Assembly: GCA_018827205.1 (NCBI GenBank) | Contig: JAHJXZ010000207.1 | Span: forward strand, 1-35,418 | Reading direction: 5' to 3' | Length of the DNA stretch: 35,418 nucleotides | Origin: Gammaproteobacteria bacterium | GTDB lineage: Bacteria > Pseudomonadota > Gammaproteobacteria > Pseudomonadales > Pseudomonadaceae | Part shown: piece by piece, positions 16,560 to 25,189 of the stretch | Layout of the letters: each line of letters opens with the position of its first letter | How positions within the stretch are numbered: position 1 is the stretch's first letter | Position numbers and translations under genes: made by a program | The notes under the pieces: model-generated | Databases searched by the model: none | The model's input: the letters and a program-made list of their open reading frames with translations, nothing else | What the model was told of the DNA's origin: nothing

Positions 16560-17813
16560 ATGTTCAGCCGTGATTTGACTATCGCCCGTTATGACGCCGA
16601 ATTGTTTGCTGCGATGGAGCAAGAAGCCCAGCGCCAGGAACATCACATCGAGCTGATCGCCTCGGAGAACTACACCAGCCCAGCGGTGATGGAAGCTCAA
16701 GGCTCGGTACTGACCAACAAGTACGCCGAAGGCTACCCAGGCAAGCGTTACTACGGCGGTTGCGAATACGTCGACATCGTCGAGCAGCTGGCCATCGACC
16801 GCGCCAAGGAACTGTTCGGTGCCGACTACGCCAACGTCCAGCCGCACTCCGGTTCGCAAGCCAACAGCGCCGTGTACCTGGCCCTGCTGGAAACCGGTGA
16901 CACCGTACTGGGCATGAGCCTGGCCCATGGCGGCCACCTGACCCACGGCGCCAGCGTCAGCTTCTCCGGCAAGATGTACAACGCCGTGCAGTACGGCATC
17001 ACCGATGCCGGCCTGATCGACTACGACGAAGTTGAACGCCTGGCCGTTGAGCACAAGCCGAAGATGATCATCGCCGGCTTTAGCGCCTACTCGCAGGTTC
17101 TGGACTTCCCACGCTTCCGCGCCATCGCGGACAAAGTTGGTGCGTACCTGTTCGTCGACATGGCTCACGTAGCCGGCCTGGTTGCTGCTGGCGTGTACCC
17201 GAACCCGGTGCCGTTCGCCGACGTGGTCACCACCACCACCCATAAAACCCTGCGCGGCCCGCGTGGTGGCCTGATCCTCGCTCGTGCCAACGAAGCACTG
17301 GAGAAGAAATTCAACTCCGCGGTATTCCCAGGCGGCCAAGGTGGCCCGCTGGAGCACGTAATCGCTGCCAAGGCCGTGTGCTTCAAGGAAGCCCTGCAAC
17401 CTGAGTTCAAGGCCTACCAGCAGCAAGTGATCAAGAACGCTCAGGCCATGGCCAGCGTGTTTATTGAGAACGGCTACGACGTGGTGTCCGGCGGTACCGA
17501 GAACCACCTGTTCCTGCTCTCGCTGATCAAGCAAGACATCACAGGTAAAGATGCCGACGCCGCCCTGGGTCGCGCTTTTATCACCGTGAACAAGAACAGC
17601 GTACCGAACGATCCACGTTCGCCATTCGTCACCTCCGGCCTGCGTATCGGCACCCCAGCCGTAACCACTCGTGGCTTCAAGGAAGACGAGTGCCGCGCAT
17701 TGGCTGGCTGGATCTGCGAGATCCTCGCCAACCTGGGCGACGATGCGGTTGAAGCGCGCATCCGTGAACAAGTCAAAGCGGTTTGCGCCAAGTTCCCGGT
17801 TTACGGCAACTGA
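16560..17813 (+). CDS. glyA: Serine hydroxymethyltransferase
   Basis: A PLP enzyme interconverting serine plus tetrahydrofolate and glycine plus 5,10-methylene-THF, the main one-carbon source. It is 417 residues, normal for the family. The PLP lysine is Lys229 in [14 protein letters not shown], the same number as in E. coli. [15 protein letters not shown] and the YPGKRYYGG segment near residue 60 are also conserved. ATG 16560 has AGGGGA upstream; an overlapping ATG at 16555 is out of frame and closes quickly. A TAGAAT -10-like hexamer lies at 16508-16513. This matches the PA4602 (glyA) copy next to morA; pseudomonads often carry further copies elsewhere. Confidence 0.97.
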   Translation: MFSRDLTIARYDAELFAAMEQEAQRQEHHIELIASENYTSPAVMEAQGSVLTNKYAEGYPGKRYYGGCEYVDIVEQLAIDRAKELFGADYANVQPHSGSQANSAVYLALLETGDTVLGMSLAHGGHLTHGASVSFSGKMYNAVQYGITDAGLIDYDEVERLAVEHKPKMIIAGFSAYSQVLDFPRFRAIADKVGAYLFVDMAHVAGLVAAGVYPNPVPFADVVTTTTHKTLRGPRGGLILARANEALEKKFNSAVFPGGQGGPLEHVIAAKAVCFKEALQPEFKAYQQQVIKNAQAMASVFIENGYDVVSGGTENHLFLLSLIKQDITGKDADAALGRAFITVNKNSVPNDPRSPFVTSGLRIGTPAVTTRGFKEDECRALAGWICEILANLGDDAVEARIREQVKAVCAKFPVYGN

Positions 17814-17831
17814 GTATCTGACCTGCTGCTT

Positions 17832-17860
17832 AAAAGCCCGCCACTTGGCGGGCTTTTTTT
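17832..17860 (+). terminator. Rho-independent terminator of glyA
   Basis: AAAAGCCCGCC (17832-17842) pairs with GGCGGGC (17847-17853), with a 4-base loop and seven T residues after it. The stem sequence is nearly the same as that after ispB (1211-1238). Confidence 0.93.
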
Positions 17861-17950
17861 ATCTGCCGAGCCACCCGCAGCACAGATAAAACCAAGCCAT
17901 CGTCAGCAGCCTTGGCTATAGTGGATAAAACCTCGCAGGAGTTTCTTTGC

Positions 17951-18325
17951 ATGAGCGAAACAGCCAATGAGCGTCGGCGCTTTCACCGCATCGCTTTCGA
18001 CGCCCCCACCGAGATAGTGCAAGGGGAGCGGCGCTGGGCGGTCGAACTGCATGACGTATCGCTGAAAGGCCTGCTGATCAAGCGCCCCAACGGCTGGAAC
18101 GGTGACCCTAATCAGCCGTTCGAAGCCAATATCCAACTGGCCGACGACACCCGCGTGCTGATGGAAGTGGTACTGACCCGCACCCAGTCGGATCTGCTCG
18201 GCTTTGTTTGCCGACATATCGATCTCGACTCGATCAGCCACCTGCGTCGCCTGGTGGAACTCAACCTAGGCGATGACAGCCTGCTGGAACGCGAACTCGC
18301 TGCCCTAGGCGAAGACGACGAGTAA
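17951..18325 (+). CDS. mapZ: PilZ-domain c-di-GMP receptor MapZ
   Basis: A 124-residue single PilZ-domain protein, closely similar to P. aeruginosa PA4608 (MapZ). With c-di-GMP bound, MapZ inhibits the chemotaxis methyltransferase CheR1 and so alters flagellar switching. The binding motifs are intact: the arginine-rich RRRFHR (8-13) and D35-V-S37-L-K-G40. The C-terminal segment [15 protein letters not shown] is also conserved. AGGAG (17937-17941) supports ATG 17951; the open frame begins at 17912. A TATAGT hexamer lies at 17917-17922. It lies 1.5 kb after morA, which could supply or remove its ligand. Confidence 0.93.
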   Translation: MSETANERRRFHRIAFDAPTEIVQGERRWAVELHDVSLKGLLIKRPNGWNGDPNQPFEANIQLADDTRVLMEVVLTRTQSDLLGFVCRHIDLDSISHLRRLVELNLGDDSLLERELAALGEDDE

Positions 18326-18327
18326 AC

Positions 18328-18354
18328 AAAAAGGAGGCCTAGGCCTCCTTTTTT
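18328..18354. terminator. Bidirectional terminator between mapZ and radA
   Basis: AAAAA, then the 16-base palindrome GGAGGCCTAGGCCTCC (18333-18348), then TTTTTT. It has A and T tracts on opposite sides, so it should end both the plus-strand mapZ and the minus-strand radA transcripts. Confidence 0.93.
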
Positions 18355-18370
18355 CATACCCGCTGCTCGG

Positions 18371-19735
18371 CTACTCGAACAGCGCATCCAGCGCCTGCTC
18401 CAGGCGTGTAACGGCAATCACCTGCAAACCCGGCGGCGGATCTTTCGGCGCATTGCCCTTGGGCACGATGGCCCGCTTGAAGCCGTGCTTGGCCGCTTCT
18501 TTCAGACGCTCCTGACCGCTCGGCACCGGACGGATTTCACCCGACAGGCCAACCTCACCAAATACCAGCAGGTCATGCGGCAGCGGCTTGTTGCGCAGGC
18601 TGGAAATCACTGCCGCCATCAGCGCCAGGTCGGATGCAGTTTCCAGCACTTTGACCCCGCCGACCACGTTGAGGAATACGTCCTGGTCGTAGGTGGGAAT
18701 GCCACCATGGCGGTGCAATACGGCCAGAAGCATGGCCAGGCGGTTCTGATCCAGGCCCAGAGTCACGCGGCGTGGGTTGGCCATATGGCTGGTATCGACC
18801 AGCGCCTGCACCTCCACCAGCATCGGCCGGGTGCCTTCCCAGGTGGCCATCACTACGCTGCCCGGAACTTCTTCCTGGGCACGAGTGAGGAAGATCGCCG
18901 AGGGGTTGGTGACCTCTTTCAGGCCCTTGTCGGTCATGCCGAACACGCCCAGTTCGTTGATCGCACCAAAGCGGTTCTTTACCGCGCGCAGCAGACGCAG
19001 ACGACCATCAGACTCGCCCTCGAAATACAGCACGGTATCGACCATATGCTCGAGTACGCGCGGACCGGCCAGCGCGCCTTCCTTGGTCACGTGGCCAACC
19101 AGAAATATTGCTGTACCGCTCTGCTTGGCATAACGCACCAGCAGCGCCGCACTTTCGCGCACCTGAGACACGCCACCGGGTGCCGAGGAAAGTTGTTCGG
19201 TAAAGATGGTCTGGATCGAGTCGATCACCATCACCTTGGGCTTTTCCAGGCGTGCGGTGGCGATGATGCTTTCGATGCAGGTTTCGGTCATCACCTTGAG
19301 CTTATCTTCCGGCAGACCCAGGCGGCGGGCGCGCATGGCCACCTGCTGCTGGGATTCCTCACCAGTGACATACAGCGCGGGAAAGCGCGTGGCGATATTG
19401 CACAGGGTCTGCAGGAGGATGGTCGACTTGCCGATACCGGGGTCGCCGCCGATCAGCACCACCGAACCGTCCACCAGACCGCCGCCGAGCACGCGGTCCA
19501 GCTCGCCTGATGCAGTAGAGAAGCGCGGCACTTCCTCGACACTGACCTCGGCCAGAGTCTTGATCTGCACCTGCTCGCCCGCCCAGCCGGAACGCCCGCT
19601 GGGGGTGGCCGCATTGGCTTCAAGCAGGGTCTCGACCAGGGTGTTCCAGGCCCCGCACTCGCCGCACTGGCCGGCCCATTTAGGGAAGGTGGCGCCGCAC
19701 TCGGTGCAGCCATACATGCGCTTGGCCTTGGCCAT
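18371..19735 (-). CDS. radA: DNA repair protein RadA (Sms)
   Basis: A 454-residue RecA-like branch-migration ATPase acting in recombination and repair of stalled forks. The N-terminal C4 zinc finger has Cys10, 13, 24 and 27. Walker A GGDPGIGKST lies at 96-105 and the RadA-specific KNRFG motif at 252-256. The C-terminal domain is Lon-protease-like but lacks protease activity in the family. ATG 19735 has TAGGAG in front. It converges on mapZ with a shared terminator, as in P. aeruginosa (PA4609/PA4608). Confidence 0.97.
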   Translation of the reverse strand: MAKAKRMYGCTECGATFPKWAGQCGECGAWNTLVETLLEANAATPSGRSGWAGEQVQIKTLAEVSVEEVPRFSTASGELDRVLGGGLVDGSVVLIGGDPGIGKSTILLQTLCNIATRFPALYVTGEESQQQVAMRARRLGLPEDKLKVMTETCIESIIATARLEKPKVMVIDSIQTIFTEQLSSAPGGVSQVRESAALLVRYAKQSGTAIFLVGHVTKEGALAGPRVLEHMVDTVLYFEGESDGRLRLLRAVKNRFGAINELGVFGMTDKGLKEVTNPSAIFLTRAQEEVPGSVVMATWEGTRPMLVEVQALVDTSHMANPRRVTLGLDQNRLAMLLAVLHRHGGIPTYDQDVFLNVVGGVKVLETASDLALMAAVISSLRNKPLPHDLLVFGEVGLSGEIRPVPSGQERLKEAAKHGFKRAIVPKGNAPKDPPPGLQVIAVTRLEQALDALFE

Positions 19736-19803
19736 GCCGGACTCCTATAAACGCTGAGCCCGGATCATACGAAATAGCTGGATATATTTACAGTCCCACG
19801 CAG

Positions 19804-20082
19804 CTATCCCTTGCAACCTTTACCACAGCCACAACACTGCCCGGCAGCGCGTTTAAGCCGACGTGCGAGATCATCCTTGATGCCGACACGTTCCTGCTTG
19901 AGTGCAAGCAACGCATCGTCAGCCAGCAGTTCGCTACCTGCTTCGATCCGGCAGATGCGTTTATCGAGGGTTTCGTAGGTGTCGGCCAGGCGGGCGAAGT
20001 CGGCGTCGCCCAGGCGCAGCTCATGCAGCGCGCCGCGCAGTTCGGGGAAGTCCTTGATCAGCGGATGGTGTTCAACATGCAT
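19804..20082 (-). CDS. YdcH family (DUF465) protein with Cys-rich tail
   Basis: A 92-residue helical-hairpin protein of the YdcH/DUF465 family (HHPLIKDFPE at the start, then a YETLDKRI helix), function unknown. Family members are usually about 70-80 residues. This one adds a C-terminal CCGCGKGCKG tail with four cysteines, which could bind metal or act as a redox switch. AGAGGAA precedes ATG 20082. A TAGTCT -10 and an Anr-type site at -41.5 lie upstream (20115-20156), so induction under low oxygen is expected. It lies directly after a second YdcH gene but has its own promoter. Confidence 0.82.
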   Translation of the reverse strand: MHVEHHPLIKDFPELRGALHELRLGDADFARLADTYETLDKRICRIEAGSELLADDALLALKQERVGIKDDLARRLKRAAGQCCGCGKGCKG

Positions 20083-20114
20083 GCGGGCGTTCCTCTGGGA
20101 TAGTCACTGCCTGC

Positions 20115-20156
20115 AGACTACCCCTTGAGCCGGGGCCGACACTTGACCCGGATCAA
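20115..20156 (-). promoter_or_regulatory. Anr/FNR-type class II promoter of the Cys-tailed ydcH gene
   Basis: TTGACCCGGATCAA (20143-20156) matches the Anr box TTGAT-N4-ATCAA at nine of ten fixed positions. Reading the minus strand, TAGTCT (20120-20115) falls exactly where a -10 hexamer would be if the box centre is at -41.5. The predicted transcript starts at about 20108, 26 bases before the ATG. The sequence match is seen. Activation by Anr is inferred. Confidence 0.65.
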
Positions 20157-20166
20157 GCCCATCACG

Positions 20167-20409
20167 CTATGACGCACCGCCGAGAAAGCCGGCCAGTTCG
20201 TCCTTGAGGCTGACGCGCTGCATCTTCAGGCCCAGCAGCAGCATCTCATCCATGGCCACCCGGCCGCTTTCCGCCTCATAGATACGTTTGTCGAGTTCTT
20301 CATACTCCTCGGCCAACCGAGCGAAATGCCCATCACTGGACAACAAGGCGTGCAGCTGCGTTTTGAACTCGGGAAACTCGCGGTGCAGCGGATGATGTTC
20401 CAGTGGCAT
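20167..20409 (-). CDS. YdcH family (DUF465) protein
   Basis: An 80-residue YdcH/DUF465 protein, a paralogue of the next gene (both start with an EHHPL..(D/E)FPE pattern and have an E-x-L-D-K-R-I helix). It lacks the cysteine tail. ATG 20409 (MPLEHHPL) has GAGGA 8 bases upstream; the frame runs on to 20496 without homology support. The stop lies only 11 bases before the Anr-type site of the neighbour. It is divergent from the EAL gene. Confidence 0.82.
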   Translation of the reverse strand: MPLEHHPLHREFPEFKTQLHALLSSDGHFARLAEEYEELDKRIYEAESGRVAMDEMLLLGLKMQRVSLKDELAGFLGGAS

Positions 20410-20470
20410 AACGGCATCCTCATGGCGGGCCTTCATTGAGCCTAGCCCAGTCGCGCCGGCTCTGCCTAAA

Positions 20471-20489
20471 GGCCTTGCTACACAAGGCC
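20471..20489. promoter_or_regulatory. Inverted repeat between ydcH and the EAL gene
   Basis: GGCCTTG (20471-20477) and CAAGGCC (20483-20489) form a 7-base inverted repeat with a 5-base centre, in the 135-base divergent gap about 55-75 bases before the EAL start. It could be an operator or a leader hairpin. A TATCTT -10-like hexamer follows at 20504-20509 but no matching -35 was found. Confidence 0.35.
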
Positions 20490-20544
20490 CAGGCAACTTC
20501 TGCTATCTTTCTCCAGGCTCCAGGAACCAACAAGAGAACAGGTT

Positions 20545-21291
20545 ATGAGTACAGCATCAGGATGTTCGGCTTGCCGTGACGGCCAAGGGTTGGGGTTTCC
20601 AATCAGCATGGCCTTTCAGCCCATTATCAACCTGAGTACCGGAACCATATTTGCCCACGAAGCGCTGGTACGCGGTACAGCCGGCGAATCGGCGGGCAGC
20701 CTGCTGAGCAAGCTCAACGCGGATAATCTCTACCCATTCGACCAGGCCTGCCGGATTACCGCGCTGGAATGGGCAGCCAAGCTGCAAGTACCGGCCATGG
20801 TCTCGATCAACTTTATGCCCAATGCAGTGTACAAGCCTGAGACCTGCATCCGCGCCACGCTGGAGGCGGCCACACGCTTCAACTTTCCGCTGCAGCGGAT
20901 CATCTTCGAGGTCACCGAGCAGGAGCAGGTGCTAGATATCGACCACCTCACCGGCATCCTGCGTGCGTACCGCAAGCAAGGCTTTATGACGGCGATTGAT
21001 GACTTCGGCGCGGGCTATGCCGGCCTCAATCTGCTGGCCGACTTTCAACCCGACCTGATCAAGCTGGACATGCAGTTGATCCGCGATATCGATCAGGACA
21101 GCGTGCGGCAGATTCTGGTCGAAGCGACCCTGCAGATGTGTCGCAAACTGAATATTCGGGTAATCGCCGAAGGCATTGAAAGCCTGGGCGAACTGCATGC
21201 ATTACGCGATATGGGCGTGGAGCTGTTTCAGGGTTACCTGCTGGCCAAGCCAGGGTTCGAGTCGCTGCCCGAAGTCCACTACCCGGCCTGA
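20545..21291 (+). CDS. Stand-alone EAL-domain c-di-GMP phosphodiesterase
   Basis: A 248-residue protein that is almost entirely an EAL domain, hydrolysing c-di-GMP to pGpG. Catalytic motifs are complete: E39-A-L-V-R-G, SINFMPN, the FEVTEQE glutamate, DDFGAGYAGL, DLIKLD, VIAEGIES and FQGYLLAKP. Activity is therefore expected. A short N-terminal extension carries Cys7 and Cys10 (CSAC), which could sense redox state or metal. There is no membrane segment or other sensor. It is a good candidate for a soluble partner that lowers the c-di-GMP seen by MapZ. Exact orthologue not identified. Confidence 0.88.
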   Translation: MSTASGCSACRDGQGLGFPISMAFQPIINLSTGTIFAHEALVRGTAGESAGSLLSKLNADNLYPFDQACRITALEWAAKLQVPAMVSINFMPNAVYKPETCIRATLEAATRFNFPLQRIIFEVTEQEQVLDIDHLTGILRAYRKQGFMTAIDDFGAGYAGLNLLADFQPDLIKLDMQLIRDIDQDSVRQILVEATLQMCRKLNIRVIAEGIESLGELHALRDMGVELFQGYLLAKPGFESLPEVHYPA

Positions 21292-21358
21292 GAAGTAGCT
21301 GGCAAGCGGCGTTCACTGGATTACACTCAGCGCAACCTCACCTACCAGGGAACGCAGC

Positions 21359-21772
21359 ATGAGCATAATCAGTGAATTCAAAGCCTTCGCGGTCAAAGGC
21401 AACGTGGTCGACATGGCCGTGGGCATCATCATCGGCGCGGCGTTCGGCAAGATCGTCTCCTCCTTTGTCGGTGACGTGGTGATGCCGCCACTGGGCGTGC
21501 TGATTGGCGGCGTGGACTTCTCCGACCTGGCGATTGTGCTGAAAGCTGCCGAAGGCGATGTCGCTGCAGTCACCCTGGCCTACGGCAAATTTATCCAGAC
21601 CGTGCTCGACTTCCTGATCGTCGCCTTCGCCATCTTTATGGGCATCAAGGTGCTCAACAAACTCAAGCGCGAAGAAGAAGCCGCCCCGGCTGCACCCGCC
21701 GCACCGACCAAGGAGCAGGAGCTGCTCAGCGAAATCCGCGACCTGCTCAAGACGCAACAAAGCAGAGACTGA
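21359..21772 (+). CDS. mscL: Large-conductance mechanosensitive channel
   Basis: A 137-residue inner-membrane channel, forming a pentamer that opens under high membrane tension to release solutes on hypo-osmotic shock. The N-terminal amphipathic helix ([12 protein letters not shown]), TM1 with its glycine-rich pore face (about 15-45), TM2 (about 78-102) and the cytoplasmic coiled helix ending [10 protein letters not shown] are all present. The charged/Ala-Pro linker ([16 protein letters not shown]) is typical. AGGGAA precedes ATG 21359. P. aeruginosa mscL (PA4614) also lies near radA and fprB. Confidence 0.96.
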   Translation: MSIISEFKAFAVKGNVVDMAVGIIIGAAFGKIVSSFVGDVVMPPLGVLIGGVDFSDLAIVLKAAEGDVAAVTLAYGKFIQTVLDFLIVAFAIFMGIKVLNKLKREEEAAPAAPAAPTKEQELLSEIRDLLKTQQSRD

Positions 21773-21784
21773 GTGCACCCACGC

Positions 21785-21803
21785 GGAGGGCCGAGCGCCC
21801 TCC
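21785..21803 (+). repeat. Hairpin after mscL
   Basis: GGAGGGC (21785-21791) and GCCCTCC (21797-21803) form a 7-base GC-rich stem with a 5-base loop, 13 bases after the mscL stop. There is no T run, so termination would be weak or Rho-assisted. Confidence 0.5.
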
Positions 21804-21886
21804 CGTACATGATTTGTTGCAGGACAGCGCGCTCGCTTTCAACACGCTCGTGTAAATTGTCCGTCCCTTGGCTACTTTCCCCCTCG

Positions 21887-22912
21887 ATGACCCTCCTGAT
21901 TGCGTTTGCCGCTCTATCCATCCTCGTCTCCTTTATCTGTTCCATTCTTGAAGCTGCGTTGCTTTCCCTGACGCCCAGCTACATCGCCCAGCAGAAGGCC
22001 ACCAAGCCCAAGCTTTACGAGCGCTTGAAAGGGCTGAAAGACAAGATCGACCAGCCACTTGCCGCAATTCTTACGCTTAATACCGTGGCCCACACGGTTG
22101 GCGCCACAGGCGTGGGTGCGCAAGTCACGGTGGTATTTGGTGACGGTTATCTGGGCATCGCCTCAGCGGTGATGACCCTACTGATCCTGGTTCTCTCGGA
22201 AATTCTGCCCAAGACCATTGGTGCACGTTACTGGCCAACCCTGGCTCCGTACCTGCCTAGCCTGCTGGGCGGCATGATTGCACTGCTCAAGCCGTTCATC
22301 TTGATGTCCGACCTGATCATGCGGCTGTTTGGCGGCAAAGAGCCTGAGCACGATATCCGCCAGGAGATCAAGGCGCTGACCCTGCTGGGCCGCGAAGTCG
22401 GCAAGCTGGATGAAGACGAACAGCGCGTCATCAGCAATATCCTCGACCTGCATGAAATCAAGCTACGCGACATCATGACGCCACGGATTGTCTGCGAGTT
22501 TGCGGCACCCGATGACACGCTAGGGGCGTTCAAAGCGCGCGTGAAAGAGAGCCAGTTCTCCCGCTATCCGGTCATCGGTGAGGATGAGTCACCACTGGGC
22601 GTGGTGTTCCGCTATGACGCCCTGGGTGCCGAAGTGGATGAGGCGCCGGTATCGAGCATCCTCAAACCGCTCAAGGTGGTTTCCGACAGCATGAACGTCG
22701 AAAGCCTGATGACCCAGATGATGCATGAGCGTCAGCACATGTGCCTGGTGTATGACGAGTTCGGCAGCTGGCATGGCCTGGTGACCATGGAAGACATCAT
22801 GGAAACCATCATCGGCAAGCCGATCCTCGACGAAACCGACGACATCCCGAATATGCGTCGCTTTGCCAAGCGCCGCTGGGAACATCGAATCAAGGCCATC
22901 CGCGAGGAATAG
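21887..22912 (+). CDS. CNNM/DUF21 membrane protein with CBS pair
   Basis: A 341-residue inner-membrane protein of the CNNM/CorB group, linked to Mg/Co or other divalent cation export. Three to four helices form the DUF21 domain (about 1-190), with the conserved SILEAALLSLTPSYIA segment near 20-35. Two CBS repeats follow (about 205-325; DIMTPRIVCE starts the first, MHERQHMCLVYDE the second). The usual C-terminal CorC_HlyC domain is missing, as in short members. ATG 21887 was chosen because the protein's hydrophobic start fits homologues; no clear ribosome-binding site is present and the frame is open to 21773. Confidence 0.82.
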   Translation: MTLLIAFAALSILVSFICSILEAALLSLTPSYIAQQKATKPKLYERLKGLKDKIDQPLAAILTLNTVAHTVGATGVGAQVTVVFGDGYLGIASAVMTLLILVLSEILPKTIGARYWPTLAPYLPSLLGGMIALLKPFILMSDLIMRLFGGKEPEHDIRQEIKALTLLGREVGKLDEDEQRVISNILDLHEIKLRDIMTPRIVCEFAAPDDTLGAFKARVKESQFSRYPVIGEDESPLGVVFRYDALGAEVDEAPVSSILKPLKVVSDSMNVESLMTQMMHERQHMCLVYDEFGSWHGLVTMEDIMETIIGKPILDETDDIPNMRRFAKRRWEHRIKAIREE

Positions 22913-22915
22913 CCG

Positions 22916-23689
22916 CTACCAGTAGTTCTCCACCGCCACCTGCCCCGGCCGACGGGTCAGGCTGAGCTGCATGTCACGTTGTTTCAGCAGCGCGCGGGTG
23001 TCGTCGATCATCTGCGGGTTACCGCAGATCATCAGCCGCGAATAGGCAGGGTCCAGGCTCAGATCGGCGGCGCGCTCCAGTTCGCCACTTTCCAGCAAGC
23101 TGGTAATGCGCCCATGCAGGCAACCGGGCACCTCCTCGCGGGTGACCAACGGCAAATAGACAAAGCGCTCGGCGTATTCCTGCAGATGCTCCTGCTGCAT
23201 CAGGTCGTGGATCAGCGGCTGATAGGCCAACTCGCTGGCCGTACGCGCGCTATACACCAGCACCACACGCGCAAAGCGCTGCCACACCTCCAGCCCCTGC
23301 AGGATCGAAAGAAATGGCGCGAGCCCGGTGCCGCTAGCCAGCAGCCAGAGTTCGCGGCCATCGGCAAAGCGATCAAGGGTGAGAAAGCCCAGCGCCTGCT
23401 TTTCCACCAGTAGGCTGTCGCCGACCTGCAGCCGGCTCAGCTCTGAGGTGAACTCGCCACCCGGCACGACGATGGAGAAGAATTCGAGAAACTCATCGTG
23501 GGGCGCCGAGGCCATCGAATAGGCACGCCAGACAACCGAACCATCGGCCTTCTGCACACCCAGCCGGGCAAACTGCCCGGCCTGGAAGCGAAAGCCCGCA
23601 TCACGCGTACAGCGCAGGCTGAACAGGCTGGGCGACCAGACCTGGATAGAGGTGAGGGTTTGCTGGGTGAACTTGTCGTCACTGACCAT
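22916..23689 (-). CDS. fprB: Ferredoxin-NADP+ reductase
   Basis: A 257-residue bacterial-type FAD enzyme exchanging electrons between NADPH and ferredoxin/flavodoxin. The FAD motif R55-A-Y-S58 and the NADP-binding GTGLAPF (120-126) are intact. The C-terminus is short and ends with an aromatic (VENYW), as in subclass members that stack on the flavin. It resembles the PA4615 (FprB) type rather than FprA. ATG 23689 fits the family N-terminus (VSDDKFTQQTL); the frame is open to 23749. It converges on the CNNM gene with only three bases between stops. Confidence 0.9.
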   Translation of the reverse strand: MVSDDKFTQQTLTSIQVWSPSLFSLRCTRDAGFRFQAGQFARLGVQKADGSVVWRAYSMASAPHDEFLEFFSIVVPGGEFTSELSRLQVGDSLLVEKQALGFLTLDRFADGRELWLLASGTGLAPFLSILQGLEVWQRFARVVLVYSARTASELAYQPLIHDLMQQEHLQEYAERFVYLPLVTREEVPGCLHGRITSLLESGELERAADLSLDPAYSRLMICGNPQMIDDTRALLKQRDMQLSLTRRPGQVAVENYW

Positions 23690-23799
23690 GCGAGCACCGG
23701 ACCTATGCGGATTGCACAGGCCCAGTGTGGCGCAACGCCGGCCGGACAAACACCGGTAAAACCTGGGGGCTCTAGGCCTGTATCCCTTAGAACCGGCTC

Positions 23800-24795
23800 T
23801 TAGCGGCGATTGACCGCCTGCGCGGCACGCAGTACATCGGCACCGATTTCAGCTTCGAAGGTTTTCCATAGCGGGCTCAGTGCCGTGCGCCAGGCAGCAC
23901 GCTCATCTGCCGTAAGGGTGACCACTTGGGCATTGCCGGCGCTGATGATGCGCTCGCGATCATTGTTGTTCAGCGCTTCGGCGTCCTTGTTCACCGAGAA
24001 AGAGACCTCTTCGATGATCGCTTCCAGTTCGGTGCGGGTCTTGTAGGGAATGCTGGTCCAGAATTCTTTGCTGCTGATCAGCATATAGCTCAGCGAGCCG
24101 TGGTTGAGCTCGCTGATAAACGGCTGCACGGTGTCGACCTTCTGGCTGGCGATGTTCGACCACGGCCCTTCGGTGCCCTGAATGGTGCCGGCCTGCAGCG
24201 CCTTGAATGCCTCGGCAAACGGCATCTTCACGGTCTTGGCGCCAAGCTGACGGAACTGCGCCTCCAGCACCGACGAGGGTTGAATACGGAAGGCTAGGTC
24301 CTTGGCATCTTCGGGCTTGCGCAGCTCGCGGTTGGCGGTCAGCTGCTTCATGCCGTTATTCCAGTAGGCCAGGCCGTAGATGCCGTGGCTGGACATGGAA
24401 TGCAGCAGCTCGCGGCTCTTGTCACGTTTCTGGAAGCGTTTGACCGCCTCTAGGTCGTCGAACAGAAACGGCAGGTCAAACACCTGTAGCTGTTTGGTAT
24501 AAGCCTCGAACTTGGACAGCGAAGGCGCCAACATCTGCACCTTGCCCTCGCGCAACGCGTTGATCTCCTCGCCATCGCCGAACAGCGTCGAGTTCGGGTA
24601 AACCTCAACCACAATCTGGCCGGCCAGGCGTTCTTCCACCAGCTTTTTGAACAGCAGCGCGCCCTTGCCCTTGGGCGTGTCCTCGGCCACCACATGGGAG
24701 AACTTGATCACGATGGGCGCCTTGCCTTCCGCCTGGGTCGGACTTGCCGCGACCAGCAACGCAGTGAAGGTTAAAGACAGCAGGGACTTGAACAT
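23800..24795 (-). CDS. TRAP-type periplasmic substrate-binding protein (DctP-like)
   Basis: A 331-residue extracytoplasmic binding protein of the TRAP transporter DctP family, which mostly binds C4-dicarboxylates or similar acids. The signal peptide is clear (MFKSLLSLTFTALLVAAS, cleavage likely after the TQA at about 22). The mature part starts with IVIKFSHVVAEDTPKG, a DctP hallmark, and has the central ELNHGSLSYM region. ATG 24795 has AAGG at 7 bases; ATG 24801 is too close to it. No dctQ or dctM membrane genes are nearby, so it is an orphan component, as I recall for PA4616. The ligand cannot be told. Confidence 0.9.
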   Translation of the reverse strand: MFKSLLSLTFTALLVAASPTQAEGKAPIVIKFSHVVAEDTPKGKGALLFKKLVEERLAGQIVVEVYPNSTLFGDGEEINALREGKVQMLAPSLSKFEAYTKQLQVFDLPFLFDDLEAVKRFQKRDKSRELLHSMSSHGIYGLAYWNNGMKQLTANRELRKPEDAKDLAFRIQPSSVLEAQFRQLGAKTVKMPFAEAFKALQAGTIQGTEGPWSNIASQKVDTVQPFISELNHGSLSYMLISSKEFWTSIPYKTRTELEAIIEEVSFSVNKDAEALNNNDRERIISAGNAQVVTLTADERAAWRTALSPLWKTFEAEIGADVLRAAQAVNRR

Positions 24796-25189
24796 GGACA
24801 TACCTTTTTGCAAATAGAACGCCGTGAAGCCTGCATAAGCAGGCCTCATTAATTGGGGATGTGGGCTATGGATGATTCGGCGCAAGCGGCAGAGCAGCGG
24901 CGCAGTCCTGATCATCAGGCGCTACCAGATCGCAGCCGGGCGTAATGCTCGGGGCCTGGTTATTATTTGAATACCGACCTTGCTGACTCATGCTTGCTGA
25001 CTGACGGGTATCAGACACGACTGAGCAGATCCGCAAGGGGGGGCGGCATTCTTCGGCAAAGCCGCGTGTGGCACAACCGCGATTTACTGAACCAGCTCGC
25101 AGTTCCGAGACTTTTCCGCCACTTGCACCGACAATGGCGACCAACTGCACTTTCTATCGCGCCCTTGCGGGCTGTTACCCGAGTTTCCC
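24796..25189. other. 394-base divergent gap between the DctP-like gene and rlmG
   Basis: No gene is supported here. It contains a hairpin GCCTGC/GCAGGC (24829-24844) in the leader of the DctP-like gene, and a direct repeat CTTGCTGACT at 24979-24988 and 24993-25002 (14-base period). A GCCC/GGGC mini-hairpin (25161-25172) lies just before rlmG. No convincing -35/-10 pair was found. The direct repeat is a possible operator. Confidence 0.5.
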
